A DNA stretch of 64,000 bases. It comes from Lolium rigidum. Its lineage: Eukaryota > Streptophyta > Magnoliopsida > Poales > Poaceae. The notes under the pieces are model-generated. The model did no database searches. It was not told the DNA's origin and saw only the letters and a program-made list of their open reading frames with translations. Of this stretch, positions 24,416 to 35,477 are shown one piece after another (within the stretch, counting starts at the first letter, position 1; each line of letters begins with the position of its first letter). The stretch is from assembly GCF_022539505.1 (NCBI RefSeq), contig NC_061510.1, forward strand, positions 397,960,249 to 398,024,248, given 5' to 3'. A program made the position numbers and the translations under genes.

Positions 24416-24607
24416 CTTCGTGGTTGTGCTGGTGGAGGTGTGCTTCGACAGTCTTGCGCGTGGCGGCATAGAATGAACCTTTGGGACAGGTGAGGAAGTT
24501 TGGAGGCGTGAATATGCGAGGACGCACGGTGGCAATGGCAATGGAGGAGAGAGAGATGTAGGTTTGAGCGGCGCAGCGAAGGGGGTAACTGGAGGAGGAA
24601 GAAGGTC

Positions 24608-24614
24608 CTTTATA
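24608..24614 (-). promoter_or_regulatory. TATA box of the antisense gene in element B
   Basis: The minus strand reads GACCTGCTATAAAGGACC about 190 bp upstream of the ATG at 24415. Position and context mirror the TATA box found in element A at 5728-5734. Confidence 0.6.
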
Positions 24615-25151
24615 GCAGGTCAAACGAATCGCCGCACCGTCGGATGGTAGGAGAATGGATTTGATGTCCTACACGTGTCTCTTGGGGTAAAAAGGTCTTT
24701 TTACTGTGATGGAACCGGACAGGTGCTACAGCGCGCGTGCCAGGAAAAGTTGAGGACGTGTATCCCCCACTTGCGTAACGTGTCAAGTATTGCAGGCTTT
24801 TGGGCGCACAAGTCAGTGACAGGACAGAACTCGCGTCTTCCCGATACAGTGATCGTGGCTATCGTCAGCACTGACGTCATTATGAAGAAAACTGCAGGTG
24901 CAAGTATTTTTGAAGATTGTCGACAGAAGGAGTAACAATGATAAGCTCGAGAGCCTTTGATCAAATACAAGTTTTTGTTCAAATGCTCAGGGGCTACTTT
25001 TTTAAGAGGTTTGGTGATTGAGTTGATTCAGAAGGATAAACATTAGCCTACAGCTGTCATCAAAACACAACGTCCTTGAAAGAGAACTTCGAGTAGTTTC
25101 ATCAAGAATATCGACAGGGAAATTTTGCGTATTACAACAAAGGGAAAAAGT

Positions 25152-25445
25152 TGAGCCTACAGCCAAGTATAAATACTCGACTGTAGCCTCGGGGGCTACT
25201 CCCATCGGGAGCGCTGGTCGCGCACCCGATAAAAGTGGGAGAATTAGAAGAGATGACAATATAGCGACAACGGTGCTAGAAAGGTGAGCCTACAACCAAG
25301 TACAAGCACTTGGCTGTAGCCTCGGGGGCTACTCCCATCGGGAACGCTGTTCGCGTGCCCGATGAAGTTCAAGAAATCATGATGAGCATATTCCGAGTTA
25401 TAAATTAACTCTTCGTATACTCCCATCGGGAAGGCAAGAAAACAA
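25152..25445. repeat. 133-bp tandem repeat with internal polypurine-like motif in gypsy B
   Basis: GAGCCTACARCCAAGTA starts at 25153 and again at 25286, a 133-bp period. Each unit contains GTAGCCTCGGGGGCTACTCC and CATCGGGA...CCCGAT inverted motifs. A partial third copy of ACTCCCATCGGGA lies near 25420. The CTCGGGGGCTAC core equals the sequence just before the 3' LTR. Confidence 0.75.
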
Positions 25446-25983
25446 ATATACAAGTCATCCGGTGACTCGAATAAATGTGTTATTCAGCAGCCGAAAAAAG
25501 CACTCGACAATATATTCTTAGAGCGCCTCAGTCGCGAATTAATCTCTGAATGCCGCAATACTTTGCGAAGGTAAGTCCCCAGGATCTGTCCTGCGCGGCG
25601 TAGTACCGCCTCTGACGGCGTTTTGCTACTTTTTCCCGTATCAATAGATACGAAGAAAAATCCTAACGGACGCGTTAGGTACACGATAAAACATAACTGG
25701 AATTTGGCATCTGGTAAGACCTTAAGCGGCACATGTCGAATTACGCCAGTATCCCGAGACCATGTCCAGGGACGTGATCTTGAAGTAGGTTTTTGCGGAT
25801 TGCCACAAGAGCAGTTAACTGGTACCTGATCCTTCATATGAACCAGCCCCAATTACCGTTATCCCTGTACAACATACAATTGCTTTATAAAGATTATTTA
25901 TTGATTCGAAGAAATCATATGGTAATTATAAAGGATGGAGATTCTCCTTGATTCTTCGATTCAAGCAAAATCTCGGGGGCTAC

Positions 25984-26372
25984 TGACATAGGCATCCCCA
26001 ATGGGCCTGCCGAAGAAGGTGGCCGGGGTTTACTGAAGGCCCACGACCCGAAGTTTATGAAGCCCGGAAGCCCAGTTATGAAGTAGTTTGGAAATATACA
26101 GTTGTATTAGGAATAATGACTTGTAACTATTACGGGACGAACTCAAAGAGTCTCCCGGACTTTGTAACTTGTGCATTACGAAACCCTCGGCTCCGCCTCC
26201 TATATAAGGGGGAGTCGAGGGACAAAGATAGGATCGATTTTATTGTCAACATAACCCTAGTTTTATAGCAGTCGAGCACTTTTCTGGCTGAAACCCGAGA
26301 TCTACTTGCCCTCTACTTCCAGCAAAACCCTAGTCTACAACTCGTAGGCATTGACAAGTTAATCCCTTGTCA
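25984..26372 (+). repeat. 3' LTR of gypsy element B
   Basis: 389 bp, TGACATAGGC to CCCTTGTCA, preceded by the polypurine-like CTCGGGGGCTAC, so the element reads on the plus strand. TATA box CTATATAAGGGG lies at about 26200. The right flank returns to CACTA coding sequence. Confidence 0.82.
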
Positions 26373-26375
26373 ATC

Positions 26376-26585
26376 GGAGAACTTCATATATATACAACTC
26401 GCCGGCTTCTCCATCATCGGAGCTATCGCCTTCTCCATCATCGACGTCGGCTTCATCCTCACGTCGGTCGACCTCCATTCCATCCCCGGAGGGATTTAGA
26501 TACGACGACGGAGATTCAGCTCGTTCAACATCGGGGGCGTCGTGGATTATACCCTCGAGAATTTCTTCTTGTTCTAGGTCTCTGG
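26376..26585 (-). pseudogene. CACTA ORF N-terminal exon, cut off by gypsy B
   Basis: The minus strand reads DLEQEEILEGIIHDAP, then SYLNPSGDGMEVD and an acidic DDGEGDSSDDGEAGE stretch, the N-terminal pattern of grass CACTA ORF1 proteins just before the KRGPTK segment seen at 20192. The piece ends at the gypsy LTR (26372), so the two halves of one gene flank element B. Confidence 0.6.
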
Positions 26586-26599
26586 TAGGTGAATCAATA

Positions 26600-27240
26600 T
26601 TTTATGCAAAATGCACACGATGTTATTTCAAAATGCACACAATTATATTTCTATTTACAAAATAGTCCTATTTCTATTTGCAAAATAATCCTATCACATT
26701 CGACTTGGTAAAAATAATCCTATTTCTATCACATTCTATTTTTTCTAACAATACAACTATTTCTATTGCATATAAAACTAACAAATATAAAACTAATAAT
26801 AATAGTTCATATATAAAATTTTCCTATTGCATATAAAATTAACAAATATAATTTTTTCCCTATTGCATATAAAACTAACAAATATAAAACTAATGATAAT
26901 AATTCATATATAAAATTTCCCCTACTGCATATAAAACTAACAAAATTTTCCACAAATATAAAACTAATAATATTTCATATATATAAAAAACTATTTCTAT
27001 TTTCCCTATTTCTATTTCTCCTAATAACATTTTCCCTACTGCATATAAAACTAAGAATAATAGTATTCTATTTTCCCTATTTCAATTTCTCCTAATAATA
27101 AAAAAAATTATATTTCTCCTAATAATTATAATTTATATATATAATTGCTTATACAACTAATATATATATACAACTAACATATATAAAAAACATATTTATT
27201 AATATATATATAATTTTGCATATATAGAACTAACATATTG
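26600..27240. repeat. AT-rich tandem-like repeats
   Basis: Degenerate copies of CTATTGCATATAAAACTAAC with AAATATAAAACTAATAATAAT recur about every 60 bp from 26755 to about 27060, followed by near-pure A/T. No gene. Probably intron or untranslated sequence of the CACTA element. Confidence 0.65.
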
Positions 27241-27273
27241 ACATAGGTCATGATGATTCAAGTTAGCTAGATG

Positions 27274-27397
27274 CATGTATACTTGACATATATCACAAAG
27301 AAGGAAATACCCGAAGATCCGGTCGAAGCAAGACGAGTTATTCGACGATCTAAGGCGTTTACATTGGTCAAGGGAGAACTATACAAGCGAAACATAT
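27274..27397 (+). pseudogene. Gypsy C pol fragment before integrase
   Basis: Reads LTYITKKEIPEDPVEARRVI then RRSKAFTLVKGELYKR, the conserved link between RNase H and integrase in grass Tat-type gypsy pol, parallel to 39690-39780 in element E. Interrupted at 27397 by element D; CATAT at 27393-27397 is the target duplication. Confidence 0.75.
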
Positions 27398-28936
27398 TGA
27401 TGTCTACGGGTGCTTCTATTCTTGTAGACAGTGTTGGGCCTCCAAGAGCAGAGGTTTGTAGAACAGCAGCAAGTTTCCCTTAAGTGGATTACCCAAGGTT
27501 TATCGAACTCAGGGAGGAAGAGGTCAAAGATATCCCTCTCATGCAACCACCGCAACCACAAAGCAAGAAGTCTCTTGTGTCCCCAACACACCTAATAGGT
27601 GTACTAGTTCGGCGAAGAGATAGTGAAATACAAGTGGTATGAATGAATATGAGCGAGTAGTACGGTGCCGTGAAAATAGCTCGCTGGCGTGCGAGTTGAT
27701 GGTAGTAATATTGCAGGAAGTAAACATGCAGTAGTAACGCAGCAGTAGTAATTCAGTAAAACAGTAACAAGCAGCGATAGCAGTATTTAGGAACAAGGCC
27801 TAGGGAATAGACTTTCACTAGTGGACACTCTCAACTTTGATCACATAACAGAATAGATAAATGCATACTCTACACTCTCTTGTTGGATGATGAACACATT
27901 GCGTAGGATTACACGAACCCTCAATGCCGGAGTTAGCAAGCTCCACAATTAGATGTTCATATTTAAATAACCTTAGAGTGCAAGAAAGATCGACACTACT
28001 AAACCAAGTACTAACATAGCATGCACACTGGTCACCTTCACGCCAGCTTAGGAGGAATAGATCACATCAATACCATCATAGCAATAGTTAACTTCATAAT
28101 CTACAAGAGATCACAATCATAGCCTACGCCAAGTACTCACACGGTGCACACACTCGTCACCTTTACACACGTGGAGGAGGAATAGAGTACTTTAATAACA
28201 TCACTAGAGTAGCACATAGATGAATAGTGATACAAAACTCATATGAATCTCAATCATGTAAGGCAGCTCATGAGATCATTGTATTGAAGTACATAGGAGA
28301 GAGATTAACCACATAGCTACCGGTACAACCCCGAGCCTCGATGGAGAACTACTCCCTCCTCATGGGAGCAGCAGCGGTGATGAAGATGGCGGTGGAGATG
28401 GCAGCGGTGTCGATGGAGAAGCCTTCCGGGGGCACTTCCCCGTCCGGCAGGGTGCCGGAACAGAGACTCCTGTCCCCCAGATCTTGGCTTCGCGATGGCG
28501 GCGGCTCTGGATGGTTTCGCGTACCGTGGCTTCCTCCGTCGGGGTTTTTAGGTCAGGGACCTTATATAGGCGAAAGGGGAGCCTCGGAGGGGCACCAGGG
28601 TGCCCTCACCACCGGGTGGCGCGGCCAGGCCTGGGCCCGCGCCCAGGTGTGGTGTGGGGCCCCCCTGGCCCATCTCTGGCCCCTCTTCGGTGCTCTGGAA
28701 GCTTCCGGGCAAAATAGGAACCTAGGCGTTGATTTCGTCCAATTCCGAGAATATTTCGTTACTAGGATTTCTGAAACCAAAAACAGCAGAAAACAGAACT
28801 GGCACTTCGGCATCTTGTTAATAGGTTAGTTCCAGAAAATGCACGAATATGACATAAAGTGTGCATAAAACATGTAGATATCATCAATAATGTAGCATGG
28901 AACATAAGAAATTATCGATACGTTGGAGACGTATCA
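27398..28936 (-). repeat. 3' LTR of element D
   Basis: 1539 bp. In element orientation it runs TGATACGTCTCCAACGTATC to GTAGACATCA. Nearly identical to the other LTR; most differences are 1-2 base changes at CAG/CTG sites. Confidence 0.88.
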
Positions 28937-31404
28937 GCATCCCCAAGCTTAGTTCTCGCTCGTCCCGAGCAGGTAAAACGATAACAAAGATAATTTCTGA
29001 AGTGACATGCCATCATAACCTTGATCATATTGTAAACATATGTAATGAATGCAGCGATCAAAACAATGGTAATGACATGAGTAAACAAATGAATCATAAA
29101 GCAAAGACTTTTCATGAATAGTACTTCAAGACAAGCATCAATAAGTCTTGCATAAGAGTTAACTCGTAAAGCAATAATTCAAAGTAGAGGTATTGAAGCA
29201 ACACAAAGGAAGATTAAGTTTCAGCGGTTGCTTTCAACTTATAACATGTATATCTCATGGATAATTGTCAACATAGAGTAATATAACAAATGCAATAAGC
29301 AAGTATGTAAGAATCAATGCACAGTTCACACAAGTGTTTGCTTCTTGGAATGGAGAGAAATAGGTGAACTGACTCAACATAAAGGTAAAAGAATGGTCCT
29401 TCAAAGAGGAAAGCATCGATTGCTATATTTGTGCTAGAGCTTTGGTTTTGAAAACATAAAGAGAGCATAAAAGTAAAATTTTGAGAGGTGTTTGTTGTTG
29501 TCAACGAATGGTAGTGGGCACTCTAACTACCTCATCAACCAGACTTTCAAGAGCGGCTCCCATGAAGGACGTTATCTCTACCAGCAAGGTAGATCATCCC
29601 TCTTCTCTTTTGTTTACACATGTACTTTAGTTTAGTTTTTCTTATTTATGGATGACACTCCTCCCAACCTTTTGCTTACACAAGCCATGGCTAACCGAAT
29701 CCTCGGGTGCCTTCCAACATTCACATACCATGGAGGAGTGTCTATTTGCAAAATTAAGTTGCTTACCTGATGAATCGAGCAAAACATGTGAAGAGAATTA
29801 TTAATGAAAGTTAATTAATTGAGGCTGGGAACCTCATTGCCGACTCTTTTTGCAAAATTATTGGATAAGCGGATGAAGCCACTAGTCCATTGTGAAAGTC
29901 CGTCAAAAGTAAATGACAAGATCGAAAGATAAAACACCACATACTTCCTCATGAGCTATAAAACATTGACACAAATAAGAGGTAATAACTTTTGAATTGT
30001 TTAAAGGTAGCACTCAAGCAATTTACTTTGGAATGGCGGAGAAATACCATGTAGTAGGTAGGTATAGTGGACACAAATGGCATAGTGGTTGGCTCAAGGA
30101 TTTTGGATGCATGAGAAGTATTCCCTCTCGATACAAGGTTTAGGCTAGCAAGGTTATTTGAAACAAACACAAGGATGAACCGGTGCAGCAAAACTCACAT
30201 AAAAGACATATTGTAAACATTATAAGACTTTACACCGTCTTCCTTGTTGTTCAAACTCAATACTAGAAATTATCTAGACCTTAGAGAGACCAATTATGCA
30301 AACCAAATTTTAGCAAGCTCTATGTATTTCTTCACTATAGGCGCAAAGTATATGATGCAAGAGCTTAAACATGAGCACAACAATTGCCAAGTATCACATT
30401 ATCCAAGACATTTTACCAATTACTACATGTAGCATTTTTCAATTCCAACCATATAACAATTTAACGAAGAAGAAACTTCGCCATGAACATTATGAGTAAA
30501 GCCTAAGGACATATTTGTCCATATGCAACAGCGGAGCGTGTCTCTCTCCCACAAAGTGAATGCTAGGATCCATTTTATTCAAACAAGAACAAAAAACAAA
30601 AACAAACCGACGCTCCAAGTAAAGAACACAAGATGTGATTGAATAAAAATATAGTTTCAGGGGAGGAACCTGATGATGTTGTCGATGAAGAAGGGGATGC
30701 CTTGGGCATCCCCAAGCTTAGACGCTTGAGTCTTCTTAAAATATTCAGGGATGAACCACGGGGGCATCCCCAAGCTTAGAGCTTTCACTCCTCTTGATCA
30801 TAGTATATCATACTCCTCTCTTGACCCTTGAAAACTTCCTTCACACCAAACTTCAAGCAAACTCATTAGAGGGTTAGTGCACAATTAATAATTCACATGT
30901 TCAGAGGTGGCACAATCATTCTTTACACTTCTGGACATTGCATAAAGCTACTGGACATTAATGGATCAAAGAAATGAATCCAACATAGCAAAAGAGGCAA
31001 TGCGAAATAAAAGGCAGAATCTGTCAAAAACAGAACAGTCCGTAAAGACGAATTTAAAGCTGGCACCAGACTTGCTCAAATGGAAAAACTCAAAACTAAT
31101 GAAAGTTGCGTACATATCTGAGGATCACGCTCGTAAATTGGCATATTTTTTCGAATTTTCTACAGAGGCCTGTGCCCAGATTCGTGACAGACAGCAATGC
31201 TGTTTCTGCGCAGCGATCCCAAATATAACATCAACTTTGACATAGAAACTTTACTTGGCACAAAAACATGATAAGGAGAGGTTGCTACAGTAGTAAACAA
31301 CTTCCAATACACAAATATAGAACAAAGTACTGTAGTAAAAAAAACACTTGGGTTATCTCCCAAGAAGTTCTTTCTTTATAGCCATTAAGATGGGCTCAGC
31401 AGTT

Positions 31405-32115
31405 TTAATGATGCACTCGCAAGAAATAGAAGTTGAAGCAAAAGAGAGCATCAAGAGGCAAATTCAAAACACATTTAAGTCTAACATGCTTCCTATGCAT
31501 AGGAATCTTGTAAATAAACAAGTTCATGAAGAGCAAAGTAACAAGCATAGGAAGATAAAACAAGTGTAGCTTCAAAAATTTCAGCACATAGAGAGGTGTT
31601 TTAGTAACATGAAATTTTTTACAACCATATTTTCCTCTCTCATAATAACTTTCAGTAGCAACATGAGCAAACTCAACAATATAACTATCACATAAAGCAT
31701 TCTTATCATGAGTCTCATGCATAAAATAATTACTACTCCCAACATAAGCATAGTCATTCTTATTAATTGTAGTGGGAGCAAATTCAACAAAGTAGCTATC
31801 AAATATAGGAGGTATATTGTAATCATAATCAAATTTATCCTCCATAACAGGTGGTAACAAAAGACTACTATCATTATAATCATCATAAATGGGAGGCAAA
31901 GTATCATCAAAGTAAATTTTCTCCTCAATGCTTGGGGGACTAAAAATATCATGCTCATCAAAGCCAGCTTCCCCAAGCTTAGAATTTTCCATATCATTAA
32001 CAACAATAGTGTTCAAAGCATTCATATTAATATGTTCCATGGGTTTTTTAATTTTCGCATCAAACCATCCATGTCTTAAATCAGGAAATAGAATAAAAAG
32101 CTCTTTGTTGTCCAT
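31405..32115 (-). CDS. Unknown ORF of Athila-type element D, hydrophobic C-terminus
   Basis: 236 residues, opening MDNKELFILFPDLRHGWFDA about 140 bp after the PBS. The middle is acidic with repeated blocks of the form EEKIxFDDTLPPIYDDYND and VMEDKFDYDYNIPPI. The last 70 residues are hydrophobic and basic, with two possible membrane segments (LFYLPMLVTLLFMNLF and VLNLPLDALFCFNFYF). No gag zinc knuckle, protease, RT or integrase motif. A homologue of 256 residues occupies the same place in element F (55444-56214), so the frame is conserved between separate insertions. It could be a gag-like or membrane-targeted protein of the element; I do not recognise its function. Confidence 0.6.
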   Translation of the reverse strand: MDNKELFILFPDLRHGWFDAKIKKPMEHINMNALNTIVVNDMENSKLGEAGFDEHDIFSPPSIEEKIYFDDTLPPIYDDYNDSSLLLPPVMEDKFDYDYNIPPIFDSYFVEFAPTTINKNDYAYVGSSNYFMHETHDKNALCDSYIVEFAHVATESYYERGKYGCKKFHVTKTPLYVLKFLKLHLFYLPMLVTLLFMNLFIYKIPMHRKHVRLKCVLNLPLDALFCFNFYFLRVHH

Positions 32116-32252
32116 TATGCCTAACTAGTGTAAACAAGAAACCAAATGTCGCAATTGCAGAGTCTAAAGGAAATAGCTTCGAGCACACACACAATGGCGC
32201 CGTAAAAGTACTCGTTACCCGGAACCGAAGTATGAGTGCCTTTTACCTTTCC

Positions 32253-32270
32253 TCCCCGGCAACGGCGCCA
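32253..32270 (-). other. Primer-binding site of element D
   Basis: The minus strand reads TGGCGCCGTTGCCGGGGA, the tRNA-Asp-type primer site common in Athila elements, ten bases inside the 5' LTR. Element F has the identical sequence at 55290-55307. Confidence 0.85.
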
Positions 32271-32280
32271 AAAAAGTGCT

Positions 32281-33818
32281 TGATGTCTACGGGTGCTTCT
32301 ATTCTTGTAGACGAGTGTTGGGCCTCCAAGAGCGAGAGGTTTGTAGAACAGCAGCAAGTTTCCCTTAAGTGGATTACCCAAGGTTTATCGAACTCAGGGA
32401 GGAAGAGGTCAAAGATATCCCTCTCATGCAACCCTGCAACCACAAAGCAAGAAGTCTCTTGTGTCCCCAACACACCTAATAGGTGTACTAGTTCGGCGAA
32501 GAGATAGTGAAATACAAGTGGTATGAATGAATATGAGCAGTAGTACGGTGCCAGAAAATAGCTCGCTGGCGTGCGATTGATGGTAGTAATATTGCAGGAA
32601 GTAAACATGCAGTAGTAACGCAGCAGTAGTAATTCAGTAAAACAAGTAACAAGCAGCGATAGCGATATTTAGGAACAAGGCCTAGGGAATAGACTTTCAC
32701 TAGTGGACACTCTCAACTTTGATCACATAACGTAATAGATAAATGCATACTCTACACTCTCTTGTTGGATGATGAACACATTGCGTAGGATTACACGAAC
32801 CCTCAATGCCGGAGTTAACAAGCTCCACAATTAGATGTTCATATTTAAATAACCTTAGAGTGCAAGAAAGATCGACACTACTAAACCAAGTACTAACATA
32901 GCATGCACACACTGTCACCTTCACGCCAGTTAGGAGGAATAGATCACATCAATACCATCATAGCAATAGTTAACTTCATAATCTACAAGAGATCACAATC
33001 ATAGCCTACGCCAAGTACTCACACGGTGCACACACTGTCACCTTTACACACGTGGAGGAGGAATAGAGTACTTTAATAACATCACTAGAGTAGCACATAG
33101 ATGAATAGTGATACAAAACTCATATGAATCTCAATCATGTAAGGCAGCTCATGAGATCATTGTATTGAAGTACATAGGAGAGAGATTAACCACATAGCTA
33201 CCGGTACAACCCCGAGCCTCGATGGAGAACTACTCCCTCCTCATGGGAGCAGCAGCGGTGATGAAGATGGCAGTGGAGATGGCAGCGGTGTCGATGGAGA
33301 AGCCTTCCGGGGGCACTTCCCCGTCCGGCAGGGTGCCGGAACAGAGACTCCTGTCCCCCAGATCTTGGCTTTGCGATGGCGGCGGCTCTGGATGGTTTCG
33401 CGTACCGTGGCTTCCTCCGTCGGGGTTTTTAGGTCAGGGACCTTATATAGGCGAAAGGGGAGCCTCGGAGGGGCACCAGGGTGCCCTCACCACCAGGTGG
33501 CGCGGCCAGGCCTGGGCCCGCGCCCAGGTGTGGTGTGGGGCCCCCCTGGCCCATCTCTGGCCCCTCTTCGGTGCTCTGGAAGCTTCCGGGCAAAATAGGA
33601 ACCTGGGCGTTGATTTCGTCCAATTCCGAGAATATTTCGTTACTAGGATTTCTGAAACCAAAAACAGCAGAAAACAGGAACTGGCACTTCGGCATCTTGT
33701 TAATAGGTTAGTTCCAGAAAATGCACGAATATGACATAAAGTGTGCATAAAACATGTAGATATCATCAATAATGTAGCATGGAACATAAGAAATTATCGA
33801 TACGTTGGAGACGTATCA
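32281..33818 (-). repeat. 5' LTR of element D
   Basis: 1538 bp, same termini as its partner. The GC-rich block at about 33222-33560 appears coding-like in several frames in both LTRs but is LTR sequence. A CCTTATATAGGCG box at about 33440 reads in the opposite sense as CCTATATAAGG, a candidate LTR promoter. Confidence 0.88.
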
Positions 33819-33823
33819 CATAT

Positions 33824-34531
33824 CGCGTGTGCTGCAAAGGTGTGTTACACCCGAAGAAGGGTGAGTCATACTGAAGGACATACACGAAGGGATATGTGGC
33901 CACCACGCAAGCAGTCGAGCAATAGCAGCCAACACTTTTCGAGCGGGATTTTATTGGTTTACAGCAATAGAGGATGCGAAAAAAATCGTGCGTACCTGTG
34001 AAGCTTGCCAAAGATTCGCATCTAAGCCTCAATCTCCAGTAGCAGAATTAATGCCAATACCCTTCGCATGGTATTTTGCACAATGAGGAGTGGATATGAT
34101 GGGAAAATTGCACAAGTCCTGGCCAGGAGGACACATATATTTGCTTGTGGCTGTCGACAGATTCACCAAGTGGATTGAAGCGGTACTAGTAACTTCGGCA
34201 GATGCAACATCAGCAGTAAACTTCATCAAGGGGGTAGTCTTCCGGTTCGGCGTCCCTAACAGCATAGTCACGGACAATGACAACAATTTCACCTCCTGAG
34301 AATTTAAGGGTTATTGTGAAGGTGATTAAGGCCCAGATCATTTGAAGTCGGCAATCTAGTTCTTCGACTCAAGCAAGATTGACACGAGAAGCTGGAATCT
34401 CCATGGTTGGGACCATGCATTATTACCGAAGTTATTCCGGGAGGAGCATATCGATTGAAGGACAAGAAGACGGGCAAGGATAAGCCAAACCCGTTGAACG
34501 TTGTGCAGCTGCGACGTTTTTACGCCTAGAA
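33824..34531 (+). pseudogene. Gypsy C integrase, degraded and internally deleted
   Basis: Continues from 27397. Core: HIYLLVAVDRFTKWIEAVLV and FRFGVPNSIVTDNDNNFTS (34130-34299), the latter holding the second catalytic Asp. After about 34320 roughly 500 bp present in element E (including the third catalytic residue region) are missing, and the reading resumes at LVLRLKQD, then ESPWLGPCIITEVIPGGAYR and LNVVQLRRFYA-stop. Several stops lie in the zinc-finger part. Non-functional. Confidence 0.72.
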
Positions 34532-35105
34532 GAAAATCAATAAAGTTTCAACTATGCAAACATACATTGTATCTGAAGAGCCCGCAAGTTTTCAGATGCA
34601 CTCTTTTCCTTTCAGGGCATCGAGTGGGGCTGAAAGGTTTTTAATGAGGCTGGCTTACGGTGCTGCAATATAGCATGGTTGAAATAAAAAAAATGGTGAT
34701 ATATGTTTTTCTCTCTGTATGAGCAACACTCGGGGGCTCGAACCCGCAAAAAATACAACATAGCCGACTTTGACACACTCAGCAAATATATACTCTTTGG
34801 TTCTACAAAAAAGCTCATGAAAAGTAAACATAATCATGTTATCCGAGACACTCGGGGGCTGAAGGAAAGGTTATAATACAACCAGAAGAATTTTCTTTAA
34901 CTTCATATATGTCTCGCAATAAATTTACAATATACACGATAAATATACATGTACAACTCTGCGTCTTGGTCCAAACCTCACGCATTGAGCAATATAAGAG
35001 AACTCCTATATCCACCTATCTATGTTTTCTCTAGCAGCACGAATATTCTGTGTGGAATAGTCGTATCTATACTCCTTGAAGAAAGTGGTGTCTACCTTGA
35101 GAAGC

Positions 35106-35477
35106 TCAACAATCATTTTTTTCGGCGACAGGAGATATAGCCGCATTGTGCTTGTCAATGTTTATTTTCCTCTTCGACATCTTGAGAAGAAGGCTCTCGC
35201 AGATCTTGTTAAGATCCAATTTTGAATGACAAAACTTCAACCAAATCACGGTAAACTTGGCGCCAGCCACCATCCGAGCCTTCAGAAAGTGGTGGATTTT
35301 ACGCACGTCCTTGAATTTATCCATAAGTTCGGTAAGATTTTCGGGCTGAGGGTTCCTAGGAAACATGGCATTATACACCATAGCCAAGGTAATACTGCAG
35401 AATTCAAGAAATCCTCGAGTTTGGGCGGCTCGATCCTGAAATTGAACAATATGGCGAGTGCGATCTTCGTCCGCTGA
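35106..35477 (-). pseudogene. Antisense-gene C-terminal exon of gypsy C, cut by element E
   Basis: Reads RTRHIVQFQDRAAQTRGFLE, LAMVYNAMFPRNPQPENLTE and KFKDVRKIHHFLKARMVAGA, clearly homologous to the last exon in element B (20572-21134: VYNAMFPRNMQPKTLPELMN). Truncated at its N-terminal side by the LTR of element E at 35478. This is the third copy of the antisense gene in the window. Confidence 0.7.

Larger units (their letters stand above)
20300..26372 (+). mobile_element. Ty3/gypsy element B, 5'-truncated (antisense-gene region and 3' LTR)
   Basis: Gypsy 3' non-coding sequence with CTCGGGGGCT motifs begins around 20325 and continues to a 3' LTR at 25984-26372, preceded by the polypurine-like ATCTCGGGGGCTAC. 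No 5' LTR, PBS, gag or pol is present. The remaining interior is dominated by an antisense spliced gene like that in element A. Both flanks are pieces of one CACTA gene, so B inserted into that gene and later lost its 5' half. The left edge is not exact. Confidence 0.68.
15892..27270 (-). mobile_element. Decayed CACTA (En/Spm) transposon, one end visible, with insertions
   Basis: Begins CACTAGTGGAGACATACCC at 15892 with subterminal TTAGTCCCGGT-type repeats to about 16110, typical of grass CACTA termini. Minus-strand fragments of its ORF1-type gene follow in order from right to left: N-terminal exon (26585-26376), Transposase_24-like part (20215-19558), DUF8039-like part (19255-18435) and Ulp1-protease-like part (17830-16790). 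The gene is split by gypsy element B and holds a lone LTR at 16388-16776. No TNP2-type transposase and no opposite CACTA end are seen; the right side passes into gypsy element C around 27240-27270, so the right limit is approximate. Confidence 0.72.
27398..33818 (-). mobile_element. Athila-type LTR element D, complete, non-autonomous
   Basis: Two LTRs (27398-28936 and 32281-33818, minus orientation) enclose a 3.3-kb interior. CATAT flanks both sides (27393-27397, 33819-33823). The PBS is on the minus strand at 32270-32253 and the polypurine-like AAGCTTGGGGATGC abuts the left LTR. The interior codes only one ORF (31405-32115) and no pol domain, so it must move by enzymes from another element. 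The TGATACGTCTCCAACGTATC terminus and PBS are those of Triticeae-type Athila families such as Sabrina/WHAM as I recall them; the name was not verified. It interrupts gypsy C. Confidence 0.88.
27271..35477 (+). mobile_element. Ty3/gypsy element C fragment (integrase end), split by element D
   Basis: The left piece 27271-27397 codes the segment just before the integrase zinc finger. The right piece resumes at 33819 with its continuation, an integrase core, a shortened integrase C-terminus, 3' non-coding sequence with CTCGGGGGCT motifs (34733, 34850) and an antisense exon. It ends where the LTR of element E starts (35478). No LTR of its own is seen. Confidence 0.7.

Noticed and set aside
16388..26372. 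A full-length retrotransposon bounded by the two 389-bp LTRs
   Set aside because: LTRs differ too much, no PBS follows the left one, the flanks do not match and CACTA coding sequence lies between.
28341..28829. 162-codon frame, repeated at 33222-33734
   Set aside because: Lies wholly in the LTRs of element D, with GC-rich composition giving open frames on several phases. Not a gene.
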